Made by a program: the position numbers and the translations under genes. A DNA stretch of 64,000 bases from Bacillota bacterium (GTDB lineage Bacteria; Bacillota; Clostridia; Peptostreptococcales; Acidaminobacteraceae): contig JAUMXH010000004.1 in assembly GCA_030529225.1 (NCBI GenBank), positions 1 to 64,000 of the forward strand. The letters run 5' to 3'. The notes under the pieces are model-generated. The model searched no databases and was not told the origin of the DNA. It was given only the letters and a program-made list of their open reading frames with translations. Numbering within the stretch: position 1 is the stretch's first letter; the number at the start of each line of letters is the position of its first letter. This document shows, in pieces, positions 19,076 through 27,474 of this stretch.

Positions 19076-19861
19076 CTATTTTCCTACTTTGTAACCTTCT
19101 TTTTCAGTCACGTTCTTGAGCATCTTGAGCGCCTCCGCCCTGGTGATGTTCTTGGTAGGTTCGATGTTGTTCGCCTCGTTTCCTTTCACGATGCCCTTCG
19201 CAAAGCAATCTTCCACAAACGGAAGCGCCCACTTGGCAATCTTGTCGGTATCGTTGAACGCGAGGTTTCCTCTCGCCTTGGAATCGATCAAATCGGCATG
19301 TCTTCCCTCTTTGATCTTCGCCTTTGCATTCTCGTCAGCCCTTGACCAAGCCTTCTTCTGCATGATGACCTTAGACATGATGGTCATCGCCTCCTGTCGG
19401 GTGATGTTCGCATCGGGAGACAGAATCGCTCTGCCCTGCTTGTCGGCCCCCTTTCCGTTTAGGTATCCGCCGATGGTCCCGTTTTCAACCGCCCATGAAA
19501 TGTGTTTCTTCGCCCAGTGACTGCTGTCTACATCCGAGAAGCTGTCCAGAATGTCGTTCTGATCAAAGTCTTCAAAGTCCGCCTTTTCCTTTTCGTTCAA
19601 AAAGTTATTGCTGACAATCAGGTTGATCAAAGAAACGAATTCCGCTCTGGTGATAGGCTTTTCAGGGTCGATGGTTGGCTCATCGTCTCTGAGCAATACG
19701 CCGTCGAGGTAACCTACCCCTTTAAAAAATTTAATGTCCCACTTTGCCCAGTGGTTGTCCGGCAAGTCCTTAGCCCAAGCGGCAAACTCGTCCGCGTGGA
19801 CGGAGAAGGAAGCACCGAACGCAATTCCCAGTACCAAAACCAGTGTCAAAAGCTTTTTCAC
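19076..19861 (-). CDS. Small secreted protein made of three SLH domains
   Basis: 261 residues from a GTG start preceded by AAAGAGGT. Signal peptide at residues 1-23 (cleaved near SVHA-DEF). The remainder is three SLH repeats: the first around DNHWAKWDIKFFKG and PITRAEFVSLIN, the second around SSHWAKKHISWA and NITRQEAMTIMS, the third around KWALPFVEDCFAKG and NITRAEALKML. There is no effector domain, so it may be a cell-wall-bound coat or spacer protein. It lies 44 bases after pepA on the same strand and could be read through from the dnaX operon or have its own promoter. Confidence 0.85.
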   Translation of the reverse strand: MKKLLTLVLVLGIAFGASFSVHADEFAAWAKDLPDNHWAKWDIKFFKGVGYLDGVLLRDDEPTIDPEKPITRAEFVSLINLIVSNNFLNEKEKADFEDFDQNDILDSFSDVDSSHWAKKHISWAVENGTIGGYLNGKGADKQGRAILSPDANITRQEAMTIMSKVIMQKKAWSRADENAKAKIKEGRHADLIDSKARGNLAFNDTDKIAKWALPFVEDCFAKGIVKGNEANNIEPTKNITRAEALKMLKNVTEKEGYKVGK

Positions 19862-19905
19862 AACAATACCTCTTTCCTTTTCCTCTTAAAATTCCGTCAC
19901 AACTG

Positions 19906-21357
19906 CTACTTTTGTGTCTTCATAAACTCGTATACCGTTTTTACGCCAAAGCCTGTCGCGCCTTTGTCATAGAAGCCCGATTGCTTGTCAACGTAAGCAG
20001 TAGGTGCGATGTCCACGTGAATCCACGGCTTGTCTTCCACGAACTCTCCGACGAACATTCCCGCTGTGATCATGCCCGGATTTCCTGCAGAGTTGGTCAG
20101 GTCCGCCTCATCGTTCTTGATCAATTCCTTGTACTCAGGGAAGATCGGCATTCTCCAAATCTTTTCGCCGGCGATTTCCGCAGCCTGCTTAAACTCGGCG
20201 TAGATGTCCTCGTCGTTTGTGAGAGTCGGTGCACAAGCGTATCCGAAGGCAGCCATCGCAGCACCGGTCAGTGTCGCAAAGTCAAATACGGTGTCTACAT
20301 TTTCTTTTCTGATGATATATGTGATGGCATCAATCAAAGTGAGTCTGCCCTCAGCATCTGTATTTTTTACAAAGATGGTCTTGCCGGCCATGCTGCCGAT
20401 GATGTCTCCCGGGAAGTAGGCTTCCGGTCCGATTAAGTTTTCGCAAGACGCGACAACCGCAACCACATTAACGGGAAGTTTTGCCTCCGCAATCGCCTGC
20501 ATCGCACCGATCACGGTAGCGGCGCCGCCCATGTCGAGCTTCATGGTGTCCATGCTCGTAGAAGGTTTGAGCGAGTATCCGCCCGAGTCAAAGCAGAGTC
20601 CCTTTCCGACCAGACCGTAGGTAGTGTCGCCCTTTTTCGCGCCACGGTAACGCATGACGATGAGCTTTGGCGGGTTCACAGAGCCTCTCGCAACGGAAAG
20701 GTACGCTTCCATGCCGAATTTTTCGATTTCTTCTCGTTCGAAGACTTCGACGTCGAATCCCGATTTTGCGCCCTGTTCAACGGCCTTTTTCGCCAAGTCC
20801 GACGGGCGAAGCTTGTTTGCCGGCTCATCTACCAAGGCTCTTGCGGTCTTTTGTGCTTCCGCGAGCAGCAAGGCCTCTTTTACCGCTTCTTCCAAGCCCA
20901 TGTTGGCGTCCTGGTCCACGATGTATAAGGTCTCGAAGCGGTTGTCCTTTCTTCCCGACTTGAACTTATCAAATTTGTACTGCACCATAGATGCGCGCTC
21001 GGCCAAGATGAAGTAAGAGTGCGGCTTGGTCAGACTTCCCTTTTGCATTCTGATCGCGACGCTCGCAAATCTCTCGTTTCGAATGTCGGTGAAGACCTTG
21101 TACGCCAGGAATCTGAGGTCGTCCAGCTCCGCCTCTTCCATATCCTTTCCGAGAGAGCAGAGGTAGATGACGGAAGAACTTGCATAGAACTTCTTGAATC
21201 CGAACTTCTCTAAATCAAAGGTCTCTCTCTCTTTCAAAACCTCCAGCTCCGCCTTCAGTTCCTCCGGTATCAACGTTTCATCATAATCCTTATACAAAAT
21301 GATCACTTTTGCATCGACGGATTGTGATTCAAAATTGGGTGTAAATGTTACTTGCAT
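19906..21357 (-). CDS. pepA: Leucyl aminopeptidase (M17 family)
   Basis: Two-metal cytosolic aminopeptidase that releases N-terminal residues from peptides. The start is the ATG at 21357 (MQVTFTPNF) after AAAGGAG; an in-frame start ten codons upstream lacks a good site. 483 residues. The N-terminal macro-like domain is followed by the catalytic domain with GKGLCFDSGGYSLKP (metal and Lys ligands), MKLDMGGAATV and the signature NTDAEGRLTLIDA. Positioned 39 bases after recR in the dnaX-ybaB-recR series. Confidence 0.95.
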   Translation of the reverse strand: MQVTFTPNFESQSVDAKVIILYKDYDETLIPEELKAELEVLKERETFDLEKFGFKKFYASSSVIYLCSLGKDMEEAELDDLRFLAYKVFTDIRNERFASVAIRMQKGSLTKPHSYFILAERASMVQYKFDKFKSGRKDNRFETLYIVDQDANMGLEEAVKEALLLAEAQKTARALVDEPANKLRPSDLAKKAVEQGAKSGFDVEVFEREEIEKFGMEAYLSVARGSVNPPKLIVMRYRGAKKGDTTYGLVGKGLCFDSGGYSLKPSTSMDTMKLDMGGAATVIGAMQAIAEAKLPVNVVAVVASCENLIGPEAYFPGDIIGSMAGKTIFVKNTDAEGRLTLIDAITYIIRKENVDTVFDFATLTGAAMAAFGYACAPTLTNDEDIYAEFKQAAEIAGEKIWRMPIFPEYKELIKNDEADLTNSAGNPGMITAGMFVGEFVEDKPWIHVDIAPTAYVDKQSGFYDKGATGFGVKTVYEFMKTQK

Positions 21358-21396
21358 GGAATGCTCCTTTCTATCCCATTGTATCAATCCTATTTG

Positions 21397-21990
21397 TTAA
21401 AGCTCTCTTCTTCCTTCCAAAGCCTTCGCCAGGGTGATTTCGTCGGCGTATTCGATGTCGCCTCCGATCGGCAATCCCTTGGCGATTCGCGTGACTTTTA
21501 CATCCAAGTGGCCGAGTATCTTGGAGATATACATCGCAGTCGCCTCGCCCTCTATCGTCGTGTTGGTGGACAGGATGACCTCGTCCACGTCCTTCAACCT
21601 GGGCAACATGCTCGCGATGTTCAAATCGTCAGGGCTGACCCCTTCCAGAGGGGAAATCGCCCCGTGCAGCACATGGTACAGGCCCCGGTACTCGTTGGTT
21701 TTTTCGATTACAAAGATGTCTCTGGCTTCCTCCACCACCATCAGAAGGCGGCGGTCACGCTTTGAATCCGAACAAATGTTGCAGAGCTCGGATTCGGTAA
21801 AATGCCCGCAGTCCCTGCAAAAGCCGATTTTCTGTTTTGCCTCGACCATGGCCCTCGCAAAGCGAATCACATCGCTCTCCTTGCGCTCTATGGTCCAGAA
21901 CGCGAGCTTGGTCGCGGTCTTTTTCCCGATTCCCGGGAGTCTGGAAAACTCATCGACCAGCTTGGCCAGGGGCGCTATTTTTTCTATCAT
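21397..21990 (-). CDS. recR: Recombination mediator RecR
   Basis: Works with RecF/RecO to load RecA on gapped DNA. 197 residues, the standard length. N-terminal helix-hairpin-helix (LPGIGKKTATKLAFW), a zinc finger with four Cys (FCRDCGHFTESELCNICSD), and a Toprim domain (LMVVEEARDIFVIEKT). Its start overlaps the ybaB stop by one base (TAATG), indicating translational coupling. Confidence 0.97.
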   Translation of the reverse strand: MIEKIAPLAKLVDEFSRLPGIGKKTATKLAFWTIERKESDVIRFARAMVEAKQKIGFCRDCGHFTESELCNICSDSKRDRRLLMVVEEARDIFVIEKTNEYRGLYHVLHGAISPLEGVSPDDLNIASMLPRLKDVDEVILSTNTTIEGEATAMYISKILGHLDVKVTRIAKGLPIGGDIEYADEITLAKALEGRREL

Positions 21991-22346
21991 TAAAACAATC
22001 CCGGTATGCTGAGTCCGCCGGTCATCGCACCCATTGCGTCCTCGGCATCCTTATCCACTTGGGCGTTCGCCTCTTTGAAGGCGATGATGATCAAATCCTG
22101 CAACATCTCGATATCGTCTCTGTCGACCACGTCTTCCGACAAAATCAACTCGAGAATCTCTCTGTCTCCGTTCATTTTGAGCTTCACGGCTCCGCCGCCC
22201 GATTGGACTTCGTAGACCTTCTCCTTCAGCTCGGCCTGTTTACGCTCCATCTCCGCCTGCATCTTCTGTGCCTGGCGCATAATATTCTGCATGCCACCCA
22301 TTCCGGCAGCTCCTCTCGGCATTCCGCCCTTAAATTTCTTAGACAT
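21990..22346 (-). CDS. YbaB/EbfC nucleoid-associated protein
   Basis: 118 residues from the ATG at 22346 (MSKKFKGG) preceded by GGAGAGGAGT. Small DNA-binding dimer found between dnaX and recR in most bacteria. The Gly/Met-rich N-terminus (GGMPRGAAGMGGMQNIM) precedes the long helix QAQKMQAEMERKQAELK and the beta sheet VQSGGGAVKLKMNGDREI. Its place in the dnaX-ybaB-recR operon supports the call. Confidence 0.95.
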   Translation of the reverse strand: MSKKFKGGMPRGAAGMGGMQNIMRQAQKMQAEMERKQAELKEKVYEVQSGGGAVKLKMNGDREILELILSEDVVDRDDIEMLQDLIIIAFKEANAQVDKDAEDAMGAMTGGLSIPGLF

Positions 22347-22382
22347 CGTTACTCCTCTCCATTTCACACAATCGATCCCGTG

Positions 22383-24200
22383 TTAAATGATCGAAATTGT
22401 GATTTCTACTCCGCAAAGTTCCCTCACACTGTCTTTGAGGATGTCGCTGAGCCCCCTCGATTCGAAGCCCATCGCGAGCGCTTTCAAGTTACTCGGAAAT
22501 CCCGCCCGAAACAAGCTGCCATCGAAGCTGATCGGGTTCAGCTTGCAAATCACCGTGTAGGCGTAAGGGTTCTTTTGTTTGACCGCCGCCAACACCTCGT
22601 CCCACCGGTGTCCGGCTATTTTGAACGAGTCCTTGCTTTCCGCTTTGGGGGGCGCCTTCGGCGCTCGCACCGCCTCGGGCTCACGAACGCGCTCTTCGCT
22701 CAAATCCTGCCGAGCGCGTTCCGCGCTCGCTTCTTCCGCTGCAGCATGCCCCGCAACCGAATCCCGAAGCGCCCGCTCCGTTCCCGAGTCCGGGTTCGCC
22801 CTCAGCGCTGCCGCTCCGCCTTCGCCGGCCGGCTTTCTCACGGGTGCGCCCGGAGCCGGAGAAAGCCTCTCCCGCCCGCTCGCTGCAGGGGTCTTTCGCA
22901 CTGCACCCGATGCCGAAGCGTCTTCGTAGCCGTCAAAAAAATCATCGTCCAGGGAGTCAAACATCGCCTCAAAATAGGCATCGCTTCGGCCTGCCTGCGC
23001 TTCGCGGTGCGGCGCGCCTTGCGCGCAGCCGGCCGCAGCCGGCCTCGCACCCTCCTCGAGGACTTTAATCCTCTCCTCGAGCTCGATCACTTTGCTCTCC
23101 AGCGCGCCCTTCTTCTTGAGGTCCGGCTTCGAGCAAATTGCCGCCAGGGCGTATTCAAATTCCGCCCTGAGGTTGGCAAATGATTTATTTTTAGAAGACT
23201 CGATAAACTGCGAGAGGGCGAACAGGAAAAAGGCCTGCTTGCCCTTCGCCTCTATCCTCTGTAAAAACCGTTCTTCTCTGTGCTTGAGCCCCGAGACGTT
23301 CGCAGGAAGTCCGGCCGCATACAAGAGGGACTTCCGAATCAGCTCGATCAGCTCCTCTCTGACCAGGTTCAGGTCCTTGCCCTCCAAGTACATCTTGGTG
23401 GACAGTTCCAGCACCTTGCGGATATCCGCCTGAAGCAGGGCCTCAATTAGAGTTTCCGCGTCCTCAAAGCTCGTGCCGAGGATCTCGTCCAGCTCCGCCT
23501 CGCCGATCTTCGGGCACTCCGCACTCGCAGCCTTTTCCAGAATCCCGAGCGCATCCCGCATCGCCCCGTCCGCCTGCTTCGCAATCTTTGCGAGGGCGGC
23601 ATCCTCAATCAAAATCCCCTCTTTTTCGGAAATTTGCTTCAGGTAGTTCGTCATCTCCTCGCCGTCGATGCGTTTAAAATCAAAGCGCTGACACCTGCTG
23701 ATAATGGTCTGCGGAATCTTGTTCGGCTCGGTCGTGGCAAAAATAAAAATCATGTAGGAAGGCGGTTCTTCGATGGTCTTTAAAAGGGCATTGAAGGCCC
23801 CCTTGGTGATCATGTGCGCCTCGTCTATGATGATGACCTTCTTCCGGCCGGTGCTCGGCGGGTATCTCACCCCGTCCACCAGCTCCCTGATGTCGTCGAC
23901 CCCGTTGTGGGATGCGGCGTCCATCTCGATGACATCCAAAAAAGAGTCTTGCAAAATCTGCTTGCAGTGTTCACACTCGTTGCAAGGGTTGTGCCCCTGC
24001 GGGTTCAAGCAGTTTACGACTCTCGACAAAATCTTGGCACAGGTGGTTTTTCCGGTTCCTCTAGGCCCGTTAAACAGGTAGGCGTGAGAAATCCGATTCG
24101 CATGAATTTGATTGATCAGGGTGCTCGTGACATGCCCTTGAGCAAGCACGTCCTCAAACACCTTTGGCCTATACTTCCGATAGAGAGCGATGTGTTCCAA
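22383..24200 (-). CDS. dnaX: DNA polymerase III subunits gamma/tau
   Basis: Clamp-loader ATPase of the replisome. 605 residues from a TTG start with a strong GGAGG. AAA+ domain: Walker A GPRGTGKT (residues 45-52), a four-Cys zinc module around CNECEHCKQ, Walker B VIIIDEAHM, sensor-1 FATTEPNKI, and arginine finger SRCQRF. Domain III follows, then a low-complexity Ala/Arg/Glu/Pro-rich linker (about residues 385-515) and a tau-like C-terminal domain. I did not find an obvious slippery heptamer for a gamma frameshift. Downstream of the SRP RNA gene, as in many Bacillota. Confidence 0.96.
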   Translation of the reverse strand: MEHIALYRKYRPKVFEDVLAQGHVTSTLINQIHANRISHAYLFNGPRGTGKTTCAKILSRVVNCLNPQGHNPCNECEHCKQILQDSFLDVIEMDAASHNGVDDIRELVDGVRYPPSTGRKKVIIIDEAHMITKGAFNALLKTIEEPPSYMIFIFATTEPNKIPQTIISRCQRFDFKRIDGEEMTNYLKQISEKEGILIEDAALAKIAKQADGAMRDALGILEKAASAECPKIGEAELDEILGTSFEDAETLIEALLQADIRKVLELSTKMYLEGKDLNLVREELIELIRKSLLYAAGLPANVSGLKHREERFLQRIEAKGKQAFFLFALSQFIESSKNKSFANLRAEFEYALAAICSKPDLKKKGALESKVIELEERIKVLEEGARPAAAGCAQGAPHREAQAGRSDAYFEAMFDSLDDDFFDGYEDASASGAVRKTPAASGRERLSPAPGAPVRKPAGEGGAAALRANPDSGTERALRDSVAGHAAAEEASAERARQDLSEERVREPEAVRAPKAPPKAESKDSFKIAGHRWDEVLAAVKQKNPYAYTVICKLNPISFDGSLFRAGFPSNLKALAMGFESRGLSDILKDSVRELCGVEITISII

Positions 24201-24239
24201 AAAAACCTCCAGAAAAATTTTGAATAAAATTCAGCCCCA

Positions 24240-24438
24240 CACAATAATATCATTTCATAGGCCCATGTCCAAGTTAACCTATGGCACATGAATTACTTTA
24301 ACTACCGTTGCTTCTGTCAAGACCTGGCGGATTCATAAAGATCCATTGCACAGGACTCGAGACATGAGCCTATGAAATCACACTATCATATGGGGTTTTT
24401 CTCCCAAAAAACGAATGGGGAATTCCGCCCCCAAATCA
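24240..24438 (-). ncRNA. ffs: Signal recognition particle RNA
   Basis: On the minus strand the conserved domain IV is readable: GCCAGGUC (24328-24321) and GAAGCAACGG (24314-24305), as in the Bacillus scRNA. Flanking arms pair over a long distance: GAUUUCAUAGGCUCAUGUCU near 24390-24370 with GGACAUGGGCCUAUGAAAU near 24271-24252. A strong promoter ends seven bases before the proposed 5' end. The 3' end is uncertain by some 15 bases. The 5' 50 bases are GC-rich hairpin sequence and may be a reduced Alu-like part. Its position next to dnaX is the common one in Bacillota. Confidence 0.85.
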
Positions 24439-24444
24439 AGACCA

Positions 24445-24473
24445 ATTATAGCAGAAAATCACCTCGTCTTCAA
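24445..24473 (-). promoter_or_regulatory. Promoter of the SRP RNA gene
   Basis: Minus strand: TTGAAG (24473-24468), 17 bases, TATAAT (24450-24445) with an extended TGC in front of the -10. It could also drive dnaX by read-through. Confidence 0.85.
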
Positions 24474-24575
24474 TGCTTTTTTTGCCAATCAAAAAGTTGA
24501 AAATTGCCACGAAAGCTCATGGCAACATCAACCTTAAAAGTATGCTTCGATTCCAATGATTGACTTGTCTCAAGC

Positions 24576-24749
24576 TTACTTCACGCAGCAAGAATCGTGC
24601 TCCTCTTCTTTGCAGCAGCAGTCTTCGTCATCATCAAAATCGTCAAAACAGCAACAGTCGTAAGAACAGCCGTTCAGAAGCTCGAAGATTCCGAATACCA
24701 ATGCTCCCACTCCCAATAACGCCAATAATACCTTAATCATTTTTTTCAT
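24576..24749 (-). CDS. Cys-rich acidic membrane micro-protein (57 residues)
   Basis: ATG at 24749 with a full AAGGAGGT site eight bases upstream; stop TAA at 24576-24578. Residues 1-26 are a lysine start plus one hydrophobic helix (LLALLGVGALVFGIF). The rest is acidic with nine Cys in clusters (C28, C32-34, C44-46, C54-55) interleaved with Asp/Glu, for example CCCFDDFDDD. The pattern suggests a membrane-tethered metal-binding or redox tail, either cytosolic or extracellular; I know no named family. A lipoprotein is unlikely because there is no proper lipobox (the context is LLNGC). It stands alone between the SRP RNA and the HAD gene. Confidence 0.75.
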   Translation of the reverse strand: MKKMIKVLLALLGVGALVFGIFELLNGCSYDCCCFDDFDDDEDCCCKEEEHDSCCVK

Positions 24750-24844
24750 AGTAAACCTCCTTTAGCTAGGTAGTTCTATCTTAACACCAAGCACCCAATA
24801 AATCAAATGATAAATTCATTACAAGAGGCGAGCGGAAAAACGGT

Positions 24845-24873
24845 TTGACATCCCCACTCCAATCGTCTATGAT
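24845..24873 (+). promoter_or_regulatory. Promoter of the HAD phosphatase gene
   Basis: TTGACA (24845-24850), 17 bases, TATGAT (24868-24873), about 65 bases before the start codon. The in-frame opening that reaches back to 24845 is therefore not coding. Confidence 0.8.
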
Positions 24874-24937
24874 GCAAGGAGGAACACAGCTTCCAAGCGG
24901 CGAGCGACGAGACGAAACGAGAAAAAGAGGAGCCACC

Positions 24938-25624
24938 ATGAAATCATTTGACCTGTTAATCTTTGACCTGGACGATACCCTGCTGGACTTCAGCTACTCG
25001 GAGGAGAAGGCCCTGCCCTATACGATGAACTTGTTCGGCATCCCGATCTCCCCGGAGGACTTTGCCGAGTACAAACGAATCAACCAAGTCTGCTGGAAGG
25101 ATATGGAGCTCGGGCGTCTGAGCAAGGAGGACTGCGTAGTCCTACGCTTCGAACGCTTCTTTGAGAAACTCGGGATTGCGGAGCTCTCGCCGAGCGAGGT
25201 GAATGAGGTCTATTTGAATTCTCTCAGCAAGTTCACCCGTCCGATCGAGGGGGCGAGGGAGCTCTTGGAAACCCTAAAGAAGGATTACAAACTCGCCATC
25301 CTCACCAACGGGGTAAAAAAGGTGCAGGATTCCAAGATTGAGTGCAACGGATTGCAAGCCTATTTTGATGCCATTGTCGTATCGGACGATGCGGGTTTCA
25401 ACAAGCCCGACGTCAGGATCTTCACCTACCTGGAAGGCTTGCTGGGCCCCTTTGACAAAGAGAGGGTACTGATGATCGGTGACTCCGAAGCGTCGGACAT
25501 TGCCGGCGGAAAGGCGTTCGGCATCAAGACCTGTCTGTTTGACAGAAAAGGCGAAGCGGAGGAGCACATTGCAGACTATAAAGTCAGTAAGTTATCAGAT
25601 ATTATGAAAATTCTGGAGGCCTGA
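24938..25624 (+). CDS. HAD-family (YjjG-like) nucleotidase
   Basis: 228 residues from the ATG at 24938 after AAGAGGAG. HAD motif I is LIFDLDDTLLDF, motif II is ILTNG, the Lys of motif III is in GFNKPDVRIF, and motif IV is MIGDSEASDIAGG. The cap is the small helical C1 type. The overall look matches the YjjG/YfnB group, which dephosphorylates non-canonical pyrimidine nucleotides and other small phosphates; substrate is inferred only from similarity. Single-gene unit with its own promoter. Confidence 0.85.
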   Translation: MKSFDLLIFDLDDTLLDFSYSEEKALPYTMNLFGIPISPEDFAEYKRINQVCWKDMELGRLSKEDCVVLRFERFFEKLGIAELSPSEVNEVYLNSLSKFTRPIEGARELLETLKKDYKLAILTNGVKKVQDSKIECNGLQAYFDAIVVSDDAGFNKPDVRIFTYLEGLLGPFDKERVLMIGDSEASDIAGGKAFGIKTCLFDRKGEAEEHIADYKVSKLSDIMKILEA

Positions 25625-25793
25625 CGCATTTCTTAAAAAAGCCCACGATTGGAACCTTGTCAGCGAATTCTAATGTTCTTGCTTTTTTTTGCTCCAAAAA
25701 GCATATCATGTTGTTAAATAAAGAGAACGCCTTCGTCTCTTCCACAAGGTGGACAAATCCGCCGGGAGGCGAAATCACTCCCTTTCTTGTACT

Positions 25794-25822
25794 AAAAAAG
25801 CACCCCGTACTTGGAGTGCTTT
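25794..25822. terminator. Hairpin in the gap after the HAD gene
   Basis: AAGCAC (25798-25803) pairs with GTGCTT (25816-25821); an A run on one side gives a T run on the minus strand. The surrounding 500-base gap (25625-26133) holds this hairpin and the tRNA-array terminator and no gene I would support; a 70-codon open frame at 25657 lacks a ribosome site and protein-like composition. Confidence 0.5.
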
Positions 25823-26076
25823 GTCACAACGGATGGTGTGCCTGTCCCATCATCTCTTATGCCATGTAGGCGCGTAGGAGCACTAAAATCTCTACCTCGT
25901 TGTGTAATTACTATATCACACATCCTCTTATTATGCAAAGCTTGATTCTTTATTTTTTCCAGACAAGCTATCCGGATTTCTATCCGACTCGACTCTTACC
26001 GCTCTTTTCACGTAGACCGTAAGCTCGACGCTGAAGCGTTCTCGAATCCACGGCTTTCCAAAGAAGAAAAAAACGC

Positions 26077-26107
26077 AAAAAAAAATTGCCAATCACTGGC
26101 AATTTTG
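26077..26107 (-). terminator. Terminator of the tRNA array
   Basis: Minus strand: TTGCCA (26102-26097), short loop, TGGCAA (26091-26086), then nine T residues. It lies just after the last tRNA. Confidence 0.9.
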
Positions 26108-26133
26108 CTCAAAAACGTTGAAAAATCAACAGT

Positions 26134-26209
<76 letters not shown>

Positions 26210-26219
26210 ATATTAGGAA

Positions 26220-26296
26220 TGGTGGGCCATCAGGGACTTGAACCCCGGACCTGCCGGTTATGAGCCGGACGCTCTGACCAACTGAGCTAATGGCCC
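26220..26296 (-). tRNA. tRNA with CAT anticodon, probably tRNA-Ile2
   Basis: Acceptor GGGCCAT/ATGGCCC, anticodon loop CTCATAA, encoded CCA. The array also has a clear initiator and a clear elongator tRNA-Met, so this third CAT tRNA is best read as the AUA-reading tRNA-Ile whose C34 becomes lysidine; a second elongator Met is the alternative. Confidence 0.85.
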
Positions 26297-26323
26297 CAAT
26301 AGTGCGCCTGCGGCAATCTCAAA

Positions 26324-26399
26324 TGGCAGGGGTGAAAGGACTCGAACCCTCGGCACGCGGTTTTGGAGACCGCTGCTCTACCAACTGAGCTACACCCCT
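26324..26399 (-). tRNA. tRNA-Trp (CCA)
   Basis: Acceptor AGGGGTG/CACCCCT, anticodon loop CTCCAAA, encoded CCA end. Confidence 0.95.
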
Positions 26400-26411
26400 G
26401 TGTATAATAAA

Positions 26412-26501
26412 TGGCGGAGAAGGTGGGATTTGAACCCACGCGCCCCTTTCGAGACCTACTCCCTTAGCAGGGGAGCCTCTTCACCACTTGAGTACTTCTC
26501 C
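26412..26501 (-). tRNA. tRNA-Ser (GCT)
   Basis: Class II tRNA with a long variable arm; acceptor GGAGAAG/CTTCTCC, anticodon loop CTGCTAA, encoded CCA. Confidence 0.95.
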
Positions 26502-26508
26502 AAAAAAT

Positions 26509-26597
26509 TGGCGGAGAGGGTGGGATTCGAACCCACGTGAGCTTGCACTCTAACGGTTTTCAAGACCGCCCCGTTATGACCGCTTCGGTACCTCTCC
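26509..26597 (-). tRNA. tRNA-Ser (TGA)
   Basis: Class II tRNA with a long variable arm; acceptor GGAGAGG/CCTCTCC, anticodon loop CTTGAAA, encoded CCA. This is the ordinary UCA-reading serine tRNA, not the selenocysteine tRNA. Confidence 0.95.
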
Positions 26598-26605
26598 ATA
26601 AATAT

Positions 26606-26680
26606 TGGCTGGGGATACAGGACTCGAACCTGTGATGACGGAGTCAAAGTCCGTTGCCTTAACCACTTGGCCAATCCCCA
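26606..26680 (-). tRNA. tRNA-Gln (TTG)
   Basis: Acceptor TGGGGAT/ATCCCCA, anticodon loop CTTTGAC, encoded CCA. Confidence 0.95.
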
Positions 26681-26715
26681 ATATGTCTAAACTCAAGATA
26701 GTATAAGCTAAAAAA

Positions 26716-26792
26716 TGGTAGCGGCGAGTGGGATCGAACCACCGACCTCCCGGGTATGAACCGGACGCTCTAGCCAGCTGAGCTACACCGCC
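26716..26792 (-). tRNA. tRNA-Met (CAT), elongator
   Basis: Acceptor GGCGGTG with CGCCGCT, anticodon loop TTCATAC, encoded CCA. Very close to the elongator tRNA-Met of Bacillus as I recall it. Confidence 0.92.
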
Positions 26793-26799
26793 ACAATTT

Positions 26800-26884
26800 T
26801 GGTGGTGGAGGCTGGATTCGAACCAGCGAAAGCACTGCTAACGGATTTACAGTCCGTCCCCTTTGGCCACTCGGGAACTCCACC
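26800..26884 (-). tRNA. tRNA-Tyr (GTA)
   Basis: Class II tRNA; acceptor GGTGGAG/CTCCACC, anticodon loop CTGTAAA, encoded CCA. Confidence 0.95.
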
Positions 26885-26891
26885 TTAAAAA

Positions 26892-26967
26892 TGGAGCCGG
26901 CGATGGGACTTGAACCCGCAACCTACTGATTACAAGTCAGTTGCTCTGCCAATTGAGCTACGCCGGC
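26892..26967 (-). tRNA. tRNA-Thr (TGT)
   Basis: Acceptor GCCGGCG/CGCCGGC, anticodon loop CTTGTAA, encoded CCA. Confidence 0.95.
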
Positions 26968-27005
26968 TTATTTGTAAAAAATATTGAATGCCTGGCAATC
27001 AATAT

Positions 27006-27082
27006 TGGCGATCCGGAAGGGACTCGAACCCTCGACCTCTAGCGTGACAGGCTAGCGTTCTAACCAACTGAACTACCGGACC
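27006..27082 (-). tRNA. tRNA-Asp (GTC)
   Basis: Acceptor GGTCCGG/CCGGATC, anticodon loop CTGTCAC, encoded CCA. Confidence 0.95.
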
Positions 27083-27087
27083 AACTA

Positions 27088-27162
27088 TGGTGACCCCGCC
27101 GGGAATCGAACCCGGGTTACCGCCGTGAAAGGGCGGTGTCTTGACCGCTTGACCACGGGGCC
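27088..27162 (-). tRNA. tRNA-Glu (TTC)
   Basis: Acceptor GGCCCCG/CGGGGTC, anticodon loop CTTTCAC, encoded CCA. Confidence 0.95.
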
Positions 27163-27176
27163 ATACTAAAATAAAT

Positions 27177-27252
27177 TGGTTGCGGGGGAAGGATTCGAAC
27201 CTACGGCCTTCGGGTTATGAGCCCGACGAGCTACCAACTGCTCCACCCCGCG
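27177..27252 (-). tRNA. Initiator tRNA-fMet (CAT)
   Basis: Acceptor CGCGGGG/CCCCGCA leaves the unpaired C1-A72 that marks bacterial initiators; the anticodon stem ends in GGG/CCC pairs; loop CTCATAA; encoded CCA. Confidence 0.96.
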
Positions 27253-27259
27253 ATATGGT

Positions 27260-27348
27260 TGGTGCCGAGAACCGGAATCGAACCGGTATGGAGTTTAACC
27301 TCCGCAGGATTTTAAGTCCTGTGCGTCTGCCAATTCCGCCACCTCGGC
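27260..27348 (-). tRNA. tRNA-Leu (TAA)
   Basis: Class II tRNA; acceptor GCCGAGG/TCTCGGC, anticodon loop CTTAAAA, encoded CCA. Confidence 0.95.
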
Positions 27349-27352
27349 AAAC

Positions 27353-27427
27353 TGGCTCCAAGGGCGGGATTCGAACCCGCAGCCTATCGGTTAACAGCCG
27401 AGTGCTCCACCGTTGAGCTACCTTGGA
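27353..27427 (-). tRNA. tRNA-Asn (GTT)
   Basis: Acceptor TCCAAGG/CCTTGGA, anticodon loop CTGTTAA, encoded CCA. First gene of the array, about 45 bases after the promoter. Confidence 0.95.
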
Positions 27428-27474
27428 ATTTGTTTCAAGAAAACTTACTGGAAGTTATCTTTGCGACAAGCAAT

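Noticed and set aside
21837-23183. 448-codon open frame opposite recR, ybaB and dnaX
   Set aside because: It runs across three well-identified genes on the other strand and has no protein-like composition.
22383-24200. Programmed frameshift for a short gamma form of DnaX
   Set aside because: No clear A-rich slippery heptamer with a following stem was seen at the expected place near residue 430.
25657-25869. 70-codon frame after the HAD gene
   Set aside because: No ribosome site, overlaps a terminator-like hairpin, no recognisable composition.
26509-26597. tRNA-Sec (selC) candidate
   Set aside because: The anticodon is TGA on the RNA sense, which reads UCA (Ser); selC would need TCA and a longer acceptor stem.
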